Assembly: GCA_903873565.1 (NCBI GenBank)
Contig: CAIQOY010000318.1
Coordinates: forward strand, 1 to 8,356
Length of the DNA stretch: 8,356 nt
DNA from: an uncultured Actinomycetes bacterium
Lineage (GTDB): Bacteria > Actinomycetota > Thermoleophilia > Gaiellales > F1-60-MAGs149
Direction of reading: 5' to 3'
The notes beneath the pieces are model-generated. The model worked only from the letters and a program-made list of their open reading frames with translations. It was not told where the DNA came from and made no database searches. The first letter of the stretch is position 1. Every line of letters begins with the position of its first letter. Shown here in pieces: positions 1 through 6,147 of this stretch. Position numbers and translations under genes: made by a program.

Positions 1-1102
1 CGCCGGCGGCGAGGACGCGCCCGGCGGCGACCAGCGGGCCGATCAGGAGCGCGAGCGCCAGCAGGCCGATCGCGCGGCCGGGGATGATGCGCCCGGAGAC
101 CGCGACGTAGGCCCCCGTCGGCGGCGCCGGCCGCGGCTCGGCGTCGAGGCGCACGAGCAGCTGCGCGACCGCGGCGCCGACGGCGCCGAGGCGGGCGTCG
201 TCGATCGGCGTGACCCCCACCCCGCCCGTGCCGTCGCCGAGCTGGATCGCGGCGACGCCGGCGTCGAGGAACGGCACCTGCGCCCCGGTCGGCGTGACGG
301 GGGCGATCAGGTCGAGCACCTGCAGGATCGGGCTCTGCGGGGCGACCGCGCCGGCGGCGGGCTGCTCGGCGAGCGTCTCCTGCAGGCCGCGCAGGAGCAC
401 GTCCGGGGTGCGCACGCCGCCCGTGCCGGCGAAGCGGATCGGCAGCGTGCCCGTGGGCGCCCCGATCGAGCGCAGGGACACGACGGCGACGGGCCGCAGC
501 CCGTCGGCGCGCAGGTCGCGCAGGAGCTGCTCGTTGCCGGCCTGCCCGACCGTGCCGCCGTCCGTCGAGGCCACCACGAGGGCGCGGGCGCGGTCGACGC
601 CGGCGAGGTCGCGGGCCAGCTCCACGACGGCGGCCGTGCCGGAGGCGTTGTCGTCGAGGCCGGGGCCGGGCGCGACGTCGTCGCGGTTGGCGACCACCAC
701 GACCGCCTCGGACGAGGCGCCGGGCTCGACGACCCAGACGTTCTGCATCTCGACGTCGCGGCCGTCCGGGCCCGGCGCGGTGAAGGTCGAGCGCCGCACG
801 GTCTCGCCGCTGATCTCCCCGAGCGCACCCGCGACGTCGTCAGCGGCCTGGACGGCCGTCGCCGACCCGGGCGAGCGGTCCGGGACGAGCTGCGCGAGGC
901 GGCGCGCGAACTCGGCGGCGCGCGGCCCGTCGAAGCTCGGCACGACGACGAGGGACGCGGACGGCCCGACGGGCGTGCGCACGCTGACCAGCAGCACGAT
1001 CAGCGCGAGGAGCGGCGGCAGGATGAACGCGACCCGCAGGGCGCGGCTCCGGCCCGAGGGGCTCCGGCGGTCCGGGCGCGGGGTTCCGAGCGGGTCGGAC
1101 AC
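1..1102 (-). CDS. Membrane-anchored M28-family peptidase-like protein, probably catalytically dead (C-terminus outside window)
   Basis: The minus-strand frame stays open from GTG at 1102 to the window edge, giving 367 codons. The N-terminus is basic and followed by one membrane helix (about 22-41). The next ~300 residues have the M28 zinc-exopeptidase pattern, including DDNASG (150-155) followed by VVELAR. A second hydrophobic segment begins near 344, so a membrane part follows the fold. Aligned to the M28 consensus, most metal-site residues are changed: the first ligand His is Asn139, the Glu-Glu pair (base and ligand) is Gly183-Thr184, the ligand Asp is Arg211 and the last ligand His is Gln275. 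Only the bridging Asp151 remains. I infer a non-hydrolytic, extracytoplasmic fold acting in binding or scaffolding. It is divergent from the two-component pair with a 26-base gap. GTG 1102 was chosen because the ATG 20 bases upstream is out of frame. Family is fairly sure; role is unknown. Confidence 0.8.
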   Translation of the reverse strand, partial: MSDPLGTPRPDRRSPSGRSRALRVAFILPPLLALIVLLVSVRTPVGPSASLVVVPSFDGPRAAEFARRLAQLVPDRSPGSATAVQAADDVAGALGEISGETVRRSTFTAPGPDGRDVEMQNVWVVEPGASSEAVVVVANRDDVAPGPGLDDNASGTAAVVELARDLAGVDRARALVVASTDGGTVGQAGNEQLLRDLRADGLRPVAVVSLRSIGAPTGTLPIRFAGTGGVRTPDVLLRGLQETLAEQPAAGAVAPQSPILQVLDLIAPVTPTGAQVPFLDAGVAAIQLGDGTGGVGVTPIDDARLGAVGAAVAQLLVRLDAEPRPAPPTGAYVAVSGRIIPGRAIGLLALALLIGPLVAAGRVLAAG

Positions 1103-1112
1103 AGGCCCCGTG

Positions 1113-1118
1113 ACGGTA
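1113..1118 (-). promoter_or_regulatory. Possible -10 element for the M28-like gene
   Basis: TACCGT on the minus strand lies 10 bases before the GTG at 1102. It overlaps the plus-strand TAGCAT by two bases. A start point about 7 bases downstream would give an almost leaderless transcript. No clear -35 is visible. The hexamer is weak evidence by itself. Confidence 0.3.
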
Positions 1119-1122
1119 GCAT
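1117..1122 (+). promoter_or_regulatory. Predicted -10 element of the response regulator gene (leaderless)
   Basis: TAGCAT fits the actinobacterial TAnnnT pattern and ends 6 bases before GTG 1129, so transcription would begin at or next to the start codon. No purine-rich Shine-Dalgarno lies in between (TGGCCC). This supports GTG 1129 over the in-frame GTG at 1144. Confidence 0.5.
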
Positions 1123-1128
1123 TGGCCC

Positions 1129-1830
1129 GTGCCGACGCCCCACGTGGTCCTGATCGTCGACGACGAGGTGCCGCTCCAGGAGCTGCTCCAGCACGCGCTC
1201 GAGCGGGACGGCTACCGGGTCGTCGTCGCGGGCACCGCGGCCGACGGCATCGCCGCCTTCGAGCGGGAGGCGCCCGACGCGATCCTGCTCGACGTGATGC
1301 TCCCGGACCGCTCCGGGCGCGACGTCTGCCAGGAGATCCGCTCCCGCTCGACGGTGCCGATCATCATGCTGACCGCCCTCGACGACGAGGTCGACAAGGT
1401 CGTCGGGCTCGAGCTCGGCGCCGACGACTACATCACGAAGCCGTTCGGGCTCAGCGAGCTGCGCTCGCGCGTGCGGGCCGTCCTGCGGCGCGCCTCGATG
1501 GGCGCGCCCGCGGCCGACGAGCCCGACGTGGCGGTGCTCGAGGAGGCCGGGGTGCGCCTCGACCGCGGGCGCCGCGCCGTCCTGGTGGACGGGGCCGACG
1601 TCGACCTCACCTACGTCGAGTTCGAGATCCTGACGACGCTGATGGAGAGCCCGGGGCGGGTCTACAGCCGCACCCAGCTGCTCGACGCCGTCTGGGGGTC
1701 GTCCGACTTCCGCGAGCCGCGCACCGTCGACGTGCACGTGCGCCACCTGCGCGAGAAGATCGAGGCGGACCCCGCCAGCCCCGCGCGCATCCACACCGTC
1801 CGCGGGGTCGGCTACCGCTTCGAGGGCTAG
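1129..1830 (+). CDS. OmpR/PhoB-family response regulator
   Basis: A 233-residue DNA-binding response regulator of normal family length. The receiver domain (about 5-120) has the acidic pair Asp11-Asp12, phosphoacceptor Asp55 in LLDVMLPD, switch Thr82, Tyr101 and Lys104 in the KPF motif, so it should be phosphorylatable. After a short linker, residues about 140-232 form a winged-helix effector domain, with the recognition-helix region around TVDVHVRHLREKI and the terminal hairpin GVGYRFEG. It is the cytoplasmic output of the two-component system whose kinase starts 2 bases after its stop. The start is GTG 1129, placed 6 bases after a TAGCAT hexamer. Targets cannot be read from the sequence; the divergent M28-like gene, sharing a 26-base gap, is an obvious candidate. 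Confidence 0.95.
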   Translation: MPTPHVVLIVDDEVPLQELLQHALERDGYRVVVAGTAADGIAAFEREAPDAILLDVMLPDRSGRDVCQEIRSRSTVPIIMLTALDDEVDKVVGLELGADDYITKPFGLSELRSRVRAVLRRASMGAPAADEPDVAVLEEAGVRLDRGRRAVLVDGADVDLTYVEFEILTTLMESPGRVYSRTQLLDAVWGSSDFREPRTVDVHVRHLREKIEADPASPARIHTVRGVGYRFEG

Positions 1831-1832
1831 CC

Positions 1833-3263
1833 GTGGACTGGCTCGTCGACCGGGTCTTCCCGTTCCGGCGGCTGACGGTCTGGCTCGGGCTGCTCGTCCT
1901 CGCCGTCGCCCTGATCACGGTCGTGCTGGCCGCGGTGCTGGTCCTGCCCTCCCTGCGCGGCGACCTCGTCGACGAGCGCGTCGCGTCGGTGGCGCGCTCC
2001 GCGGAGCAGTCGGCCCCCACCTTCGCCTCCAACTTCGCGGACGCCCTCGCGGGCTCCGGCGGCTCCGCCGACGCCAACGCGGTGACCGCGGCCTACGGCG
2101 CGCTGACGGACACCGAGGCCTACGTCTTCCAGCGGATCGGCGCCGGCCGGCTCGTGCCGGTGACCGAGCCCGTGGCCCGCGGGGCCTCGCCCGCCGCCGC
2201 GCGCGCGGCGATCGAGGCGGGCGTCCAGCGCGGCACGGCGACCGTCAACGGCACGGAGGTCGCCGAGGCCGCCTACGCGATGCGGATCGGCGACGCCGCC
2301 TACGTGGTGCTCCTGCAGTCGAGCCTCGCCGACGTCGACGCCGCCGTGCGCCTGACGGTGCGCCGCAGCCTGATCGGCGCCCTCATCGCCCTGCCCCTCG
2401 CCGTCCTGATCGGCGCCCTCGCCGCCGCGCTCCTCACGCGCCGCCTGCGCCGCCTCGAGCGCGCCTCGAGCCGGATCGCCGCCGGCACCCTCGACGCCCC
2501 GATCGCGGACCGCGGCCGGGACGAGATCGGCGACCTCGCCCAGGCGCTCGACCGGATGCGGAACGAGCTCGCGGCCACGGACGCGGCGCGGCGCGCGTTC
2601 GTCGCCAACGCCTCGCACGAGCTGCGCACCCCGGTGTTCGCCCTGTCGGGCTTCATGGAGCTGCTCGAGGACGAGGAGGATCCCGCCCGCCGCGACCAGT
2701 ACCTCGCGACGATGGCCGACCAGGTCGGGCGGCTGACGCGCCTCGCCACCGACCTGCTCGACCTGTCGCGGCTCGACTCGGGCAAGGTGCCCCTCGACAT
2801 CGAGCCGGTCGAGCTGTCGGCGGTCGCGGCCCGCGTCGCCTCCGACCTCGCGGCCGTGGCCCGCGCCCGCGGCGCGATCGTCGACGTCGCCGCCGACCCG
2901 GCGATGGCCCTCGGCGACGAGACCCGCATCGGGCAGATCGCCCGCGCCCTCGTCGACAACGCCCTCAAGCACAACCCCGACGGCGTGCACGTGCGGATCG
3001 CGACGCGGGCGGGCGGCGGCATCGCCTCGCTCGCGGTCGAGGACTCCGGCCCCCGCATCCCCGAGGACGAGGCGCGGGCCGTGTTCGGGCGCTTCGCCCG
3101 CGGCCAGGGCGCCGGCGAGGGCTCGGGCCTGGGTCTGGCGATCGCCTCGGAGCTCGCCGAGCGGATGGGCGGCCGGCTCGTGCTCGACCAGACGGGCGAG
3201 CGCAAGGCCTTCCGCCTCGACCTCGCGGAGGATGCGGGCAATCCCCCGCCGCCGTCCGACTGA
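1833..3263 (+). CDS. HAMP-domain sensor histidine kinase, partner of the upstream regulator
   Basis: A 476-residue class I membrane histidine kinase. Helix 1 is about 14-38, an extracytoplasmic sensor region of ~140 residues with no recognised fold spans 39-178, and helix 2 is 180-201. HAMP follows to ~250. HisKA carries His262 in SHELRTPV. The ATPase domain shows the N box with Asn376 (DNALKHN), G1 at Asp404 (DSGPRI) and G2 (GSGLGL). In G1 the usual second glycine of DxGxG is Arg408, an unusual change in the nucleotide pocket. The start GTG 1833 lies 2 bases after the regulator stop and has a GAGGG Shine-Dalgarno 6 bases upstream inside the regulator's end. The same frame is open back to 210, but that upstream part is only the complement of neighbouring genes. 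The signal sensed is unknown. Confidence 0.92.
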   Translation: MDWLVDRVFPFRRLTVWLGLLVLAVALITVVLAAVLVLPSLRGDLVDERVASVARSAEQSAPTFASNFADALAGSGGSADANAVTAAYGALTDTEAYVFQRIGAGRLVPVTEPVARGASPAAARAAIEAGVQRGTATVNGTEVAEAAYAMRIGDAAYVVLLQSSLADVDAAVRLTVRRSLIGALIALPLAVLIGALAAALLTRRLRRLERASSRIAAGTLDAPIADRGRDEIGDLAQALDRMRNELAATDAARRAFVANASHELRTPVFALSGFMELLEDEEDPARRDQYLATMADQVGRLTRLATDLLDLSRLDSGKVPLDIEPVELSAVAARVASDLAAVARARGAIVDVAADPAMALGDETRIGQIARALVDNALKHNPDGVHVRIATRAGGGIASLAVEDSGPRIPEDEARAVFGRFARGQGAGEGSGLGLAIASELAERMGGRLVLDQTGERKAFRLDLAEDAGNPPPPSD

Positions 3264-3270
3264 TCACGAC

Positions 3271-3276
3271 TAGGCT
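3271..3276 (+). promoter_or_regulatory. Predicted -10 element of the otsA-like gene (leaderless)
   Basis: TAGGCT ends 6 bases before ATG 3283, inside the 19-base gap after the histidine kinase stop. It suggests otsA has its own start point and need not rely on read-through from the two-component genes. No recognisable -35 appears at the expected spacing, which would fall in the 3' end of the kinase gene. Confidence 0.45.
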
Positions 3277-3282
3277 CGGGGC

Positions 3283-4743
3283 ATGGCCGCCGACCGCCGC
3301 ACCCTGACGGTCGTCTCGAACCGCGGGCCGATCCACTACGACCGCGCCGACGGCGAGCGCGTCGCGCGGCGCGGGTCGGGGGGCCTCGTCTCGGCCCTGC
3401 GCGGGCTGATCGGCGGCCACGACGTGACCTGGATCGCCTGCGCCATCTCCGACGAGGACCGCGCCGTGGCCGCCGAGCGGGCGGGCGCGGCCGCGCTGGA
3501 GGAGGATGCGGCGGGTCACCCCTTCCGGCTGCAGCTGGCGTCCCCCGACCCCGCCGACTTCGCGGCCATGTACCGGGAGATCGCCAACCCGCTGCTGTGG
3601 TTCGTCCAGCACGGGCTCTACGGCGACGGCGTCGAGCCCGCCTCGCCGGCCGACCTGCGCGCGGCCTGGGCCGGCTACCGCCGCTACAACGAGGCGATCG
3701 CGGCGGCCGCCGCCGGCGCGGCGGACGCGGACGCCCTGATGGTGCACGACTACCAGCTCTACCTCGTGCCGCGCCTCGTGCGCGAGGCCGGCGTCGGCAC
3801 CCCGATCCTGCACTTCACGCACATCCCGTGGCCGGCGCCCGAGGCCTGGTCGCGGCTGCCCGCCGACCTGCTCGAGGAGCTCCTGCTGGGGCTCCTCGGC
3901 GCCGACATCGCCGGCTTCCAGACGCGCGGCGACGGCGACCGCTTCCTCGCCACCTGCGCCGAGGCCCTGCCCCTCGCCCACGTCGACGCCGAGGCGCGCA
4001 CGGTGCGCGTCGACGATCGCGAGACCCGCATCGGGCACTACCCGATCTCGATCGACGCGGCCGACTTCCGCGGCCACCGCGATGGGGCGGCCGCCCGCGC
4101 GGCGCACGAGGCGCTCGTGCGCGAGCGCCCGCGGCGGCTGATCCTGCGCGTCGACCGCACCGACCCGTCGAAGAACATCGTGCGCGGCTTCCAGGCCTAC
4201 GACCGCCTGCTCGAGCGCCGCCCGGACCTCCACGGCGAGGTCGGGATGCTGTCCCTGCTCGACCCCTCGCGGCTGGCCGTGCCCGTCTACGCGGCCCACC
4301 TGGAGGAGGTCCGCGCGGCCGCCGAATGGGTCAACGAGCGCCACGGCCGGCGCGGCTGGCTCCCCATCGACCTGCGGATCGGCGATAACTTCCCCTTGGC
4401 CGTCGCCGCGTACCGCGAGTACGACGTCCTCCTCGTGAACTCCATCGCCGACGGCATGAACCTGATCTCCAAGGAAGCACCCCTCCTCAACGAGCGCGAC
4501 GGCGCCCTCGCGCTGTCCGTCCGCGCGGGCTCCTTCGAGGAGCTCGGCGACCTCTGCGTCGCGGTCGAGCCGCTCGACGTCGCGGAGACCTCGTTCGCGC
4601 TCGAGGCGGCCCTCGAGCTGCCCGCCGCCGAGCGCGCCGAGCGCGCGGCCGGCCTGCGCCGCCGCGTCGAGGAGCACGGCGTCGACGCCTGGATCGGGGC
4701 CCAGCTCGACGACCTCGCCCGCCTGCCGGAGCCGACGCGGTGA
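3283..4743 (+). CDS. otsA: GT20 glycosyltransferase, trehalose-6-phosphate synthase-like
   Basis: A 486-residue retaining glycosyltransferase (E. coli OtsA is about 474). The expected reaction joins UDP-glucose and glucose-6-phosphate to make trehalose-6-phosphate in the cytoplasm. Landmarks in order: VVSNRGP (10-16), the GSGG loop (31-34), WFVQHGLY (106-113), HDYQLYLVP from 155, HFTHIPWP with His180, the donor-phosphate pair Arg292 and Lys297 in RVDRTDPSKN, and Asp390/Glu398 in DGMNLISKE. Spacing of both pairs matches E. coli OtsA (R262/K267, D361/E369). The wording (THIPWP, SKNIVRG) is that of the divergent actinobacterial GT20 branch, which also includes validoxylamine-phosphate synthase VldE, so the acceptor sugar is not certain. 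No trehalose-6-phosphate phosphatase gene is in the window. Its TGA overlaps the start of the next gene. Confidence 0.9.
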   Translation: MAADRRTLTVVSNRGPIHYDRADGERVARRGSGGLVSALRGLIGGHDVTWIACAISDEDRAVAAERAGAAALEEDAAGHPFRLQLASPDPADFAAMYREIANPLLWFVQHGLYGDGVEPASPADLRAAWAGYRRYNEAIAAAAAGAADADALMVHDYQLYLVPRLVREAGVGTPILHFTHIPWPAPEAWSRLPADLLEELLLGLLGADIAGFQTRGDGDRFLATCAEALPLAHVDAEARTVRVDDRETRIGHYPISIDAADFRGHRDGAAARAAHEALVRERPRRLILRVDRTDPSKNIVRGFQAYDRLLERRPDLHGEVGMLSLLDPSRLAVPVYAAHLEEVRAAAEWVNERHGRRGWLPIDLRIGDNFPLAVAAYREYDVLLVNSIADGMNLISKEAPLLNERDGALALSVRAGSFEELGDLCVAVEPLDVAETSFALEAALELPAAERAERAAGLRRRVEEHGVDAWIGAQLDDLARLPEPTR

Positions 4744-5549
4744 GCGACGCGCTCCTGATCGTCGCCGTCCTCAACGGCGCCCGCACCCGCGAGGAGTGCC
4801 CGAAGCTGCCCGTCACGCCCGACGAGCTGGCCGCCGAGGCGCGTCGCGCGGTCGACGCCGGCGCCGGGATGGTCGCCGTGCAGGCGCCGGCCTTCGACCT
4901 CGTCGTCGACGACGTGGTCGCCGCGGTCCGGGGCGCGGTCGACGCGCCGATCTGCCTCTCCACGCAGCGCGCGCGGCAGACCTCGCTCGGCACGGTCACC
5001 GCGCTCTTCGACGTGCTCCGCGACGTGCCCGACCTCGGCGCCGTGCACGTGCGCCCGCCCGCGCCCGACCTGCCCGCCCACCGCGAGGAGGCGCGCCAGA
5101 TCCTCGAGGCGCTCGACCGGGCCGGCGTCCGCCCCGCCCCCGTGGCCGGCGGCCTCGACGCGATCGGCGACCTCGAGGTCCTCAACGACGACTCCCTGCT
5201 CGGTCGCGCCCCCTTCCTGTCCCTGGTGCTCGGCGCCCCCGCCTCGACCGACCCCGACGTGGCCGCGGGCACCCCCCAGAACGCGCTGCGGCTCGTCGAC
5301 CACGCCCGCTCCGTCCTCGCCGGCCTGCCGATCGTGGCCGGCGCCCGCGACGAGGCGAGCGCCGCCGTGCAGGCCGCCGCGGCCGCCGCCGGCGCGCACG
5401 TCCGCGCCGGGCTCGAGGACAGCGTCGCCCTCCCGGACGGCGCGCCCGCCACGTCGAGCGCCCAGCTCGTGGAGCGCGCGGTCCGCCTCGGCGAGGCGCT
5501 CGGCCGCGCGCCGATGGGCCCCGACGAGGCGCGCCTGCTGATCCGCTGA
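4740..5549 (+). CDS. BKACE (DUF849) TIM-barrel protein lacking the HxH zinc motif
   Basis: A 269-residue protein of the beta-keto acid cleavage enzyme family, whose members condense a 3-keto acid with acetyl-CoA using Zn. Family signatures: LNGARTREECPKLPVTPDELA near the N-terminus, AGAGMV at the end of strand 2, RAGLED (Arg222, Glu226, Asp227), then SSAQLVERA and a C-terminal EARLLI. In typical members AGA-x-x-V is followed by HxHxR, the two His binding Zn. Here the matching residues are Ala46 and Gln48 with proline where Arg is expected, although the third ligand Glu226 and catalytic Arg222 remain. A normal zinc-dependent reaction is therefore doubtful. GTG 4740 overlaps the otsA stop by 4 bases (GTGA), with GGAG 8 bases upstream, so translation is probably coupled. 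Fold is likely; function is unknown. Confidence 0.8.
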   Translation: MSDALLIVAVLNGARTREECPKLPVTPDELAAEARRAVDAGAGMVAVQAPAFDLVVDDVVAAVRGAVDAPICLSTQRARQTSLGTVTALFDVLRDVPDLGAVHVRPPAPDLPAHREEARQILEALDRAGVRPAPVAGGLDAIGDLEVLNDDSLLGRAPFLSLVLGAPASTDPDVAAGTPQNALRLVDHARSVLAGLPIVAGARDEASAAVQAAAAAAGAHVRAGLEDSVALPDGAPATSSAQLVERAVRLGEALGRAPMGPDEARLLIR

Positions 5550-5580
5550 GCCCGGGCGCACGGGCCGGGACCCGCGGTCC
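5550..5580. repeat. Two short inverted repeats between the BKACE-like and thioredoxin genes
   Basis: Directly after the TGA at 5549, GCCCG (5550-5554) and CGGGC (5561-5565) can pair around a 6-base loop. Immediately downstream GGACC (5568-5572) and GGTCC (5576-5580) pair around CGC, ending 5 bases before the TACGGT hexamer. The first could be a weak terminator (no U tract); the second overlaps the expected -35 position and could be an operator. Five-base GC palindromes are common in DNA of this composition, so both may be chance. Confidence 0.2.
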
Positions 5581-5585
5581 TGCGA

Positions 5586-5591
5586 TACGGT
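5586..5591 (+). promoter_or_regulatory. Predicted -10 element of the thioredoxin-ccdA operon (leaderless)
   Basis: TACGGT, within the extended context GATACGGT, ends 7 bases before ATG 5599. The intervening TGCCGAG has no usable Shine-Dalgarno spacing. It supports ATG 5599 over the in-frame ATG at 5614. Confidence 0.45.
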
Positions 5592-5598
5592 TGCCGAG

Positions 5599-6147
5599 AT
5601 GTCCCGCTGGTGGATGGTCGCGATCGCGGTGCTCGCCACGCTCGGCGTCGTCACGCTCGTGATCGGCCTGCGCGGCGCCTCCGAGGCCACGGACGCGGCG
5701 ACCGGCACGCCCGCCGTCGACGCCGGACTGCCGGCCTTCGAGCCGTTCGCCGCGCCGCCCGTCGCGGGCGAGACGATCACCGGGGAGTCCTTCGACCTCG
5801 CGTCCCTGCGCGGCACCCCGGTGGTGCTCAACTTCTGGGCCTCGTGGTGCGGCCCGTGCCGCAAGGAGATCCCCTCGCTCGCCGCCTTCCGGGCCGCCAA
5901 CCCCGACCTCGCCGTGGTCGGGGTCTCCTACCAGGACGATCCGGCCGACGCGCTCGCGTTCGCCGAGGAGACCGGCGCCGACTGGCCGAGCGTGATCGAC
6001 GACGGCCCGATCGGCAGCGCCTTCGGCGTGCCGGGCCTGCCCGCCACCTTCTTCATCGACGCCGAGGGCCAGGTCGTCGGGCGCATCCTCGGCGAGGCCA
6101 CCGAGGCGACGCTCGAGCGGGGCGCGCAGGCGCTCGCCGGCGCGTGA
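5599..6147 (+). CDS. Membrane-anchored thioredoxin-like protein (TlpA/ResA type)
   Basis: A 182-residue thiol-disulfide oxidoreductase. An N-terminal hydrophobic helix (about 5-23) without a clear cleavage site anchors it, leaving the catalytic domain outside the membrane. The thioredoxin fold begins near 50 and carries the active site WCGPC with Cys84 and Cys87, preceded by VVLNFWAS, and the cis-proline Pro148 in GLPATFFID. These are hallmarks of the TlpA/ResA/CcmG group, which reduce apocytochrome or other extracytoplasmic disulfides. The following ccdA gene overlaps by 4 bases and should supply its electrons. No cytochrome c maturation genes (ResB, ResC or Ccm) are in the window, so the client could be cytochrome c or another secreted thiol protein. 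Start ATG 5599 precedes the anchor helix by only a few residues. Confidence 0.9.
   Translation: MSRWWMVAIAVLATLGVVTLVIGLRGASEATDAATGTPAVDAGLPAFEPFAAPPVAGETITGESFDLASLRGTPVVLNFWASWCGPCRKEIPSLAAFRAANPDLAVVGVSYQDDPADALAFAEETGADWPSVIDDGPIGSAFGVPGLPATFFIDAEGQVVGRILGEATEATLERGAQALAGA

Noticed and set aside
307..828. Minus-strand open frame of 173 codons inside the M28-like gene
   Set aside because: It is a different frame of the same strand, made of Arg/Ser/Pro repeats. The frame from GTG 1102 gives the recognisable M28 fold and membrane helices.
210..3263. One open plus-strand frame of 1017 codons, apparently a giant protein
   Set aside because: Only the part from GTG 1833 shows real domains (the histidine kinase). 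The N-terminal half is Arg/Pro/Ala/Ser-rich with no family pattern; it runs antisense to the M28-like gene and out of frame across the response regulator.
2965..4677. Long minus-strand open frame opposite the kinase and otsA genes
   Set aside because: It is low-complexity in Gly, Ala, Arg and Val, has no domain pattern and mirrors the codon structure of well-supported plus-strand genes. This is typical of GC-rich shadow frames. The same holds for the frames at 4287-5900, 1827-2990, 5928-7490 and 7240-8298.
4740..5549. Degraded pseudogene explanation for the missing zinc ligands
   Set aside because: The frame is uninterrupted with normal GC-rich codon use, a Shine-Dalgarno and conserved C-terminal motifs. 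This looks like selected divergence and not decay.
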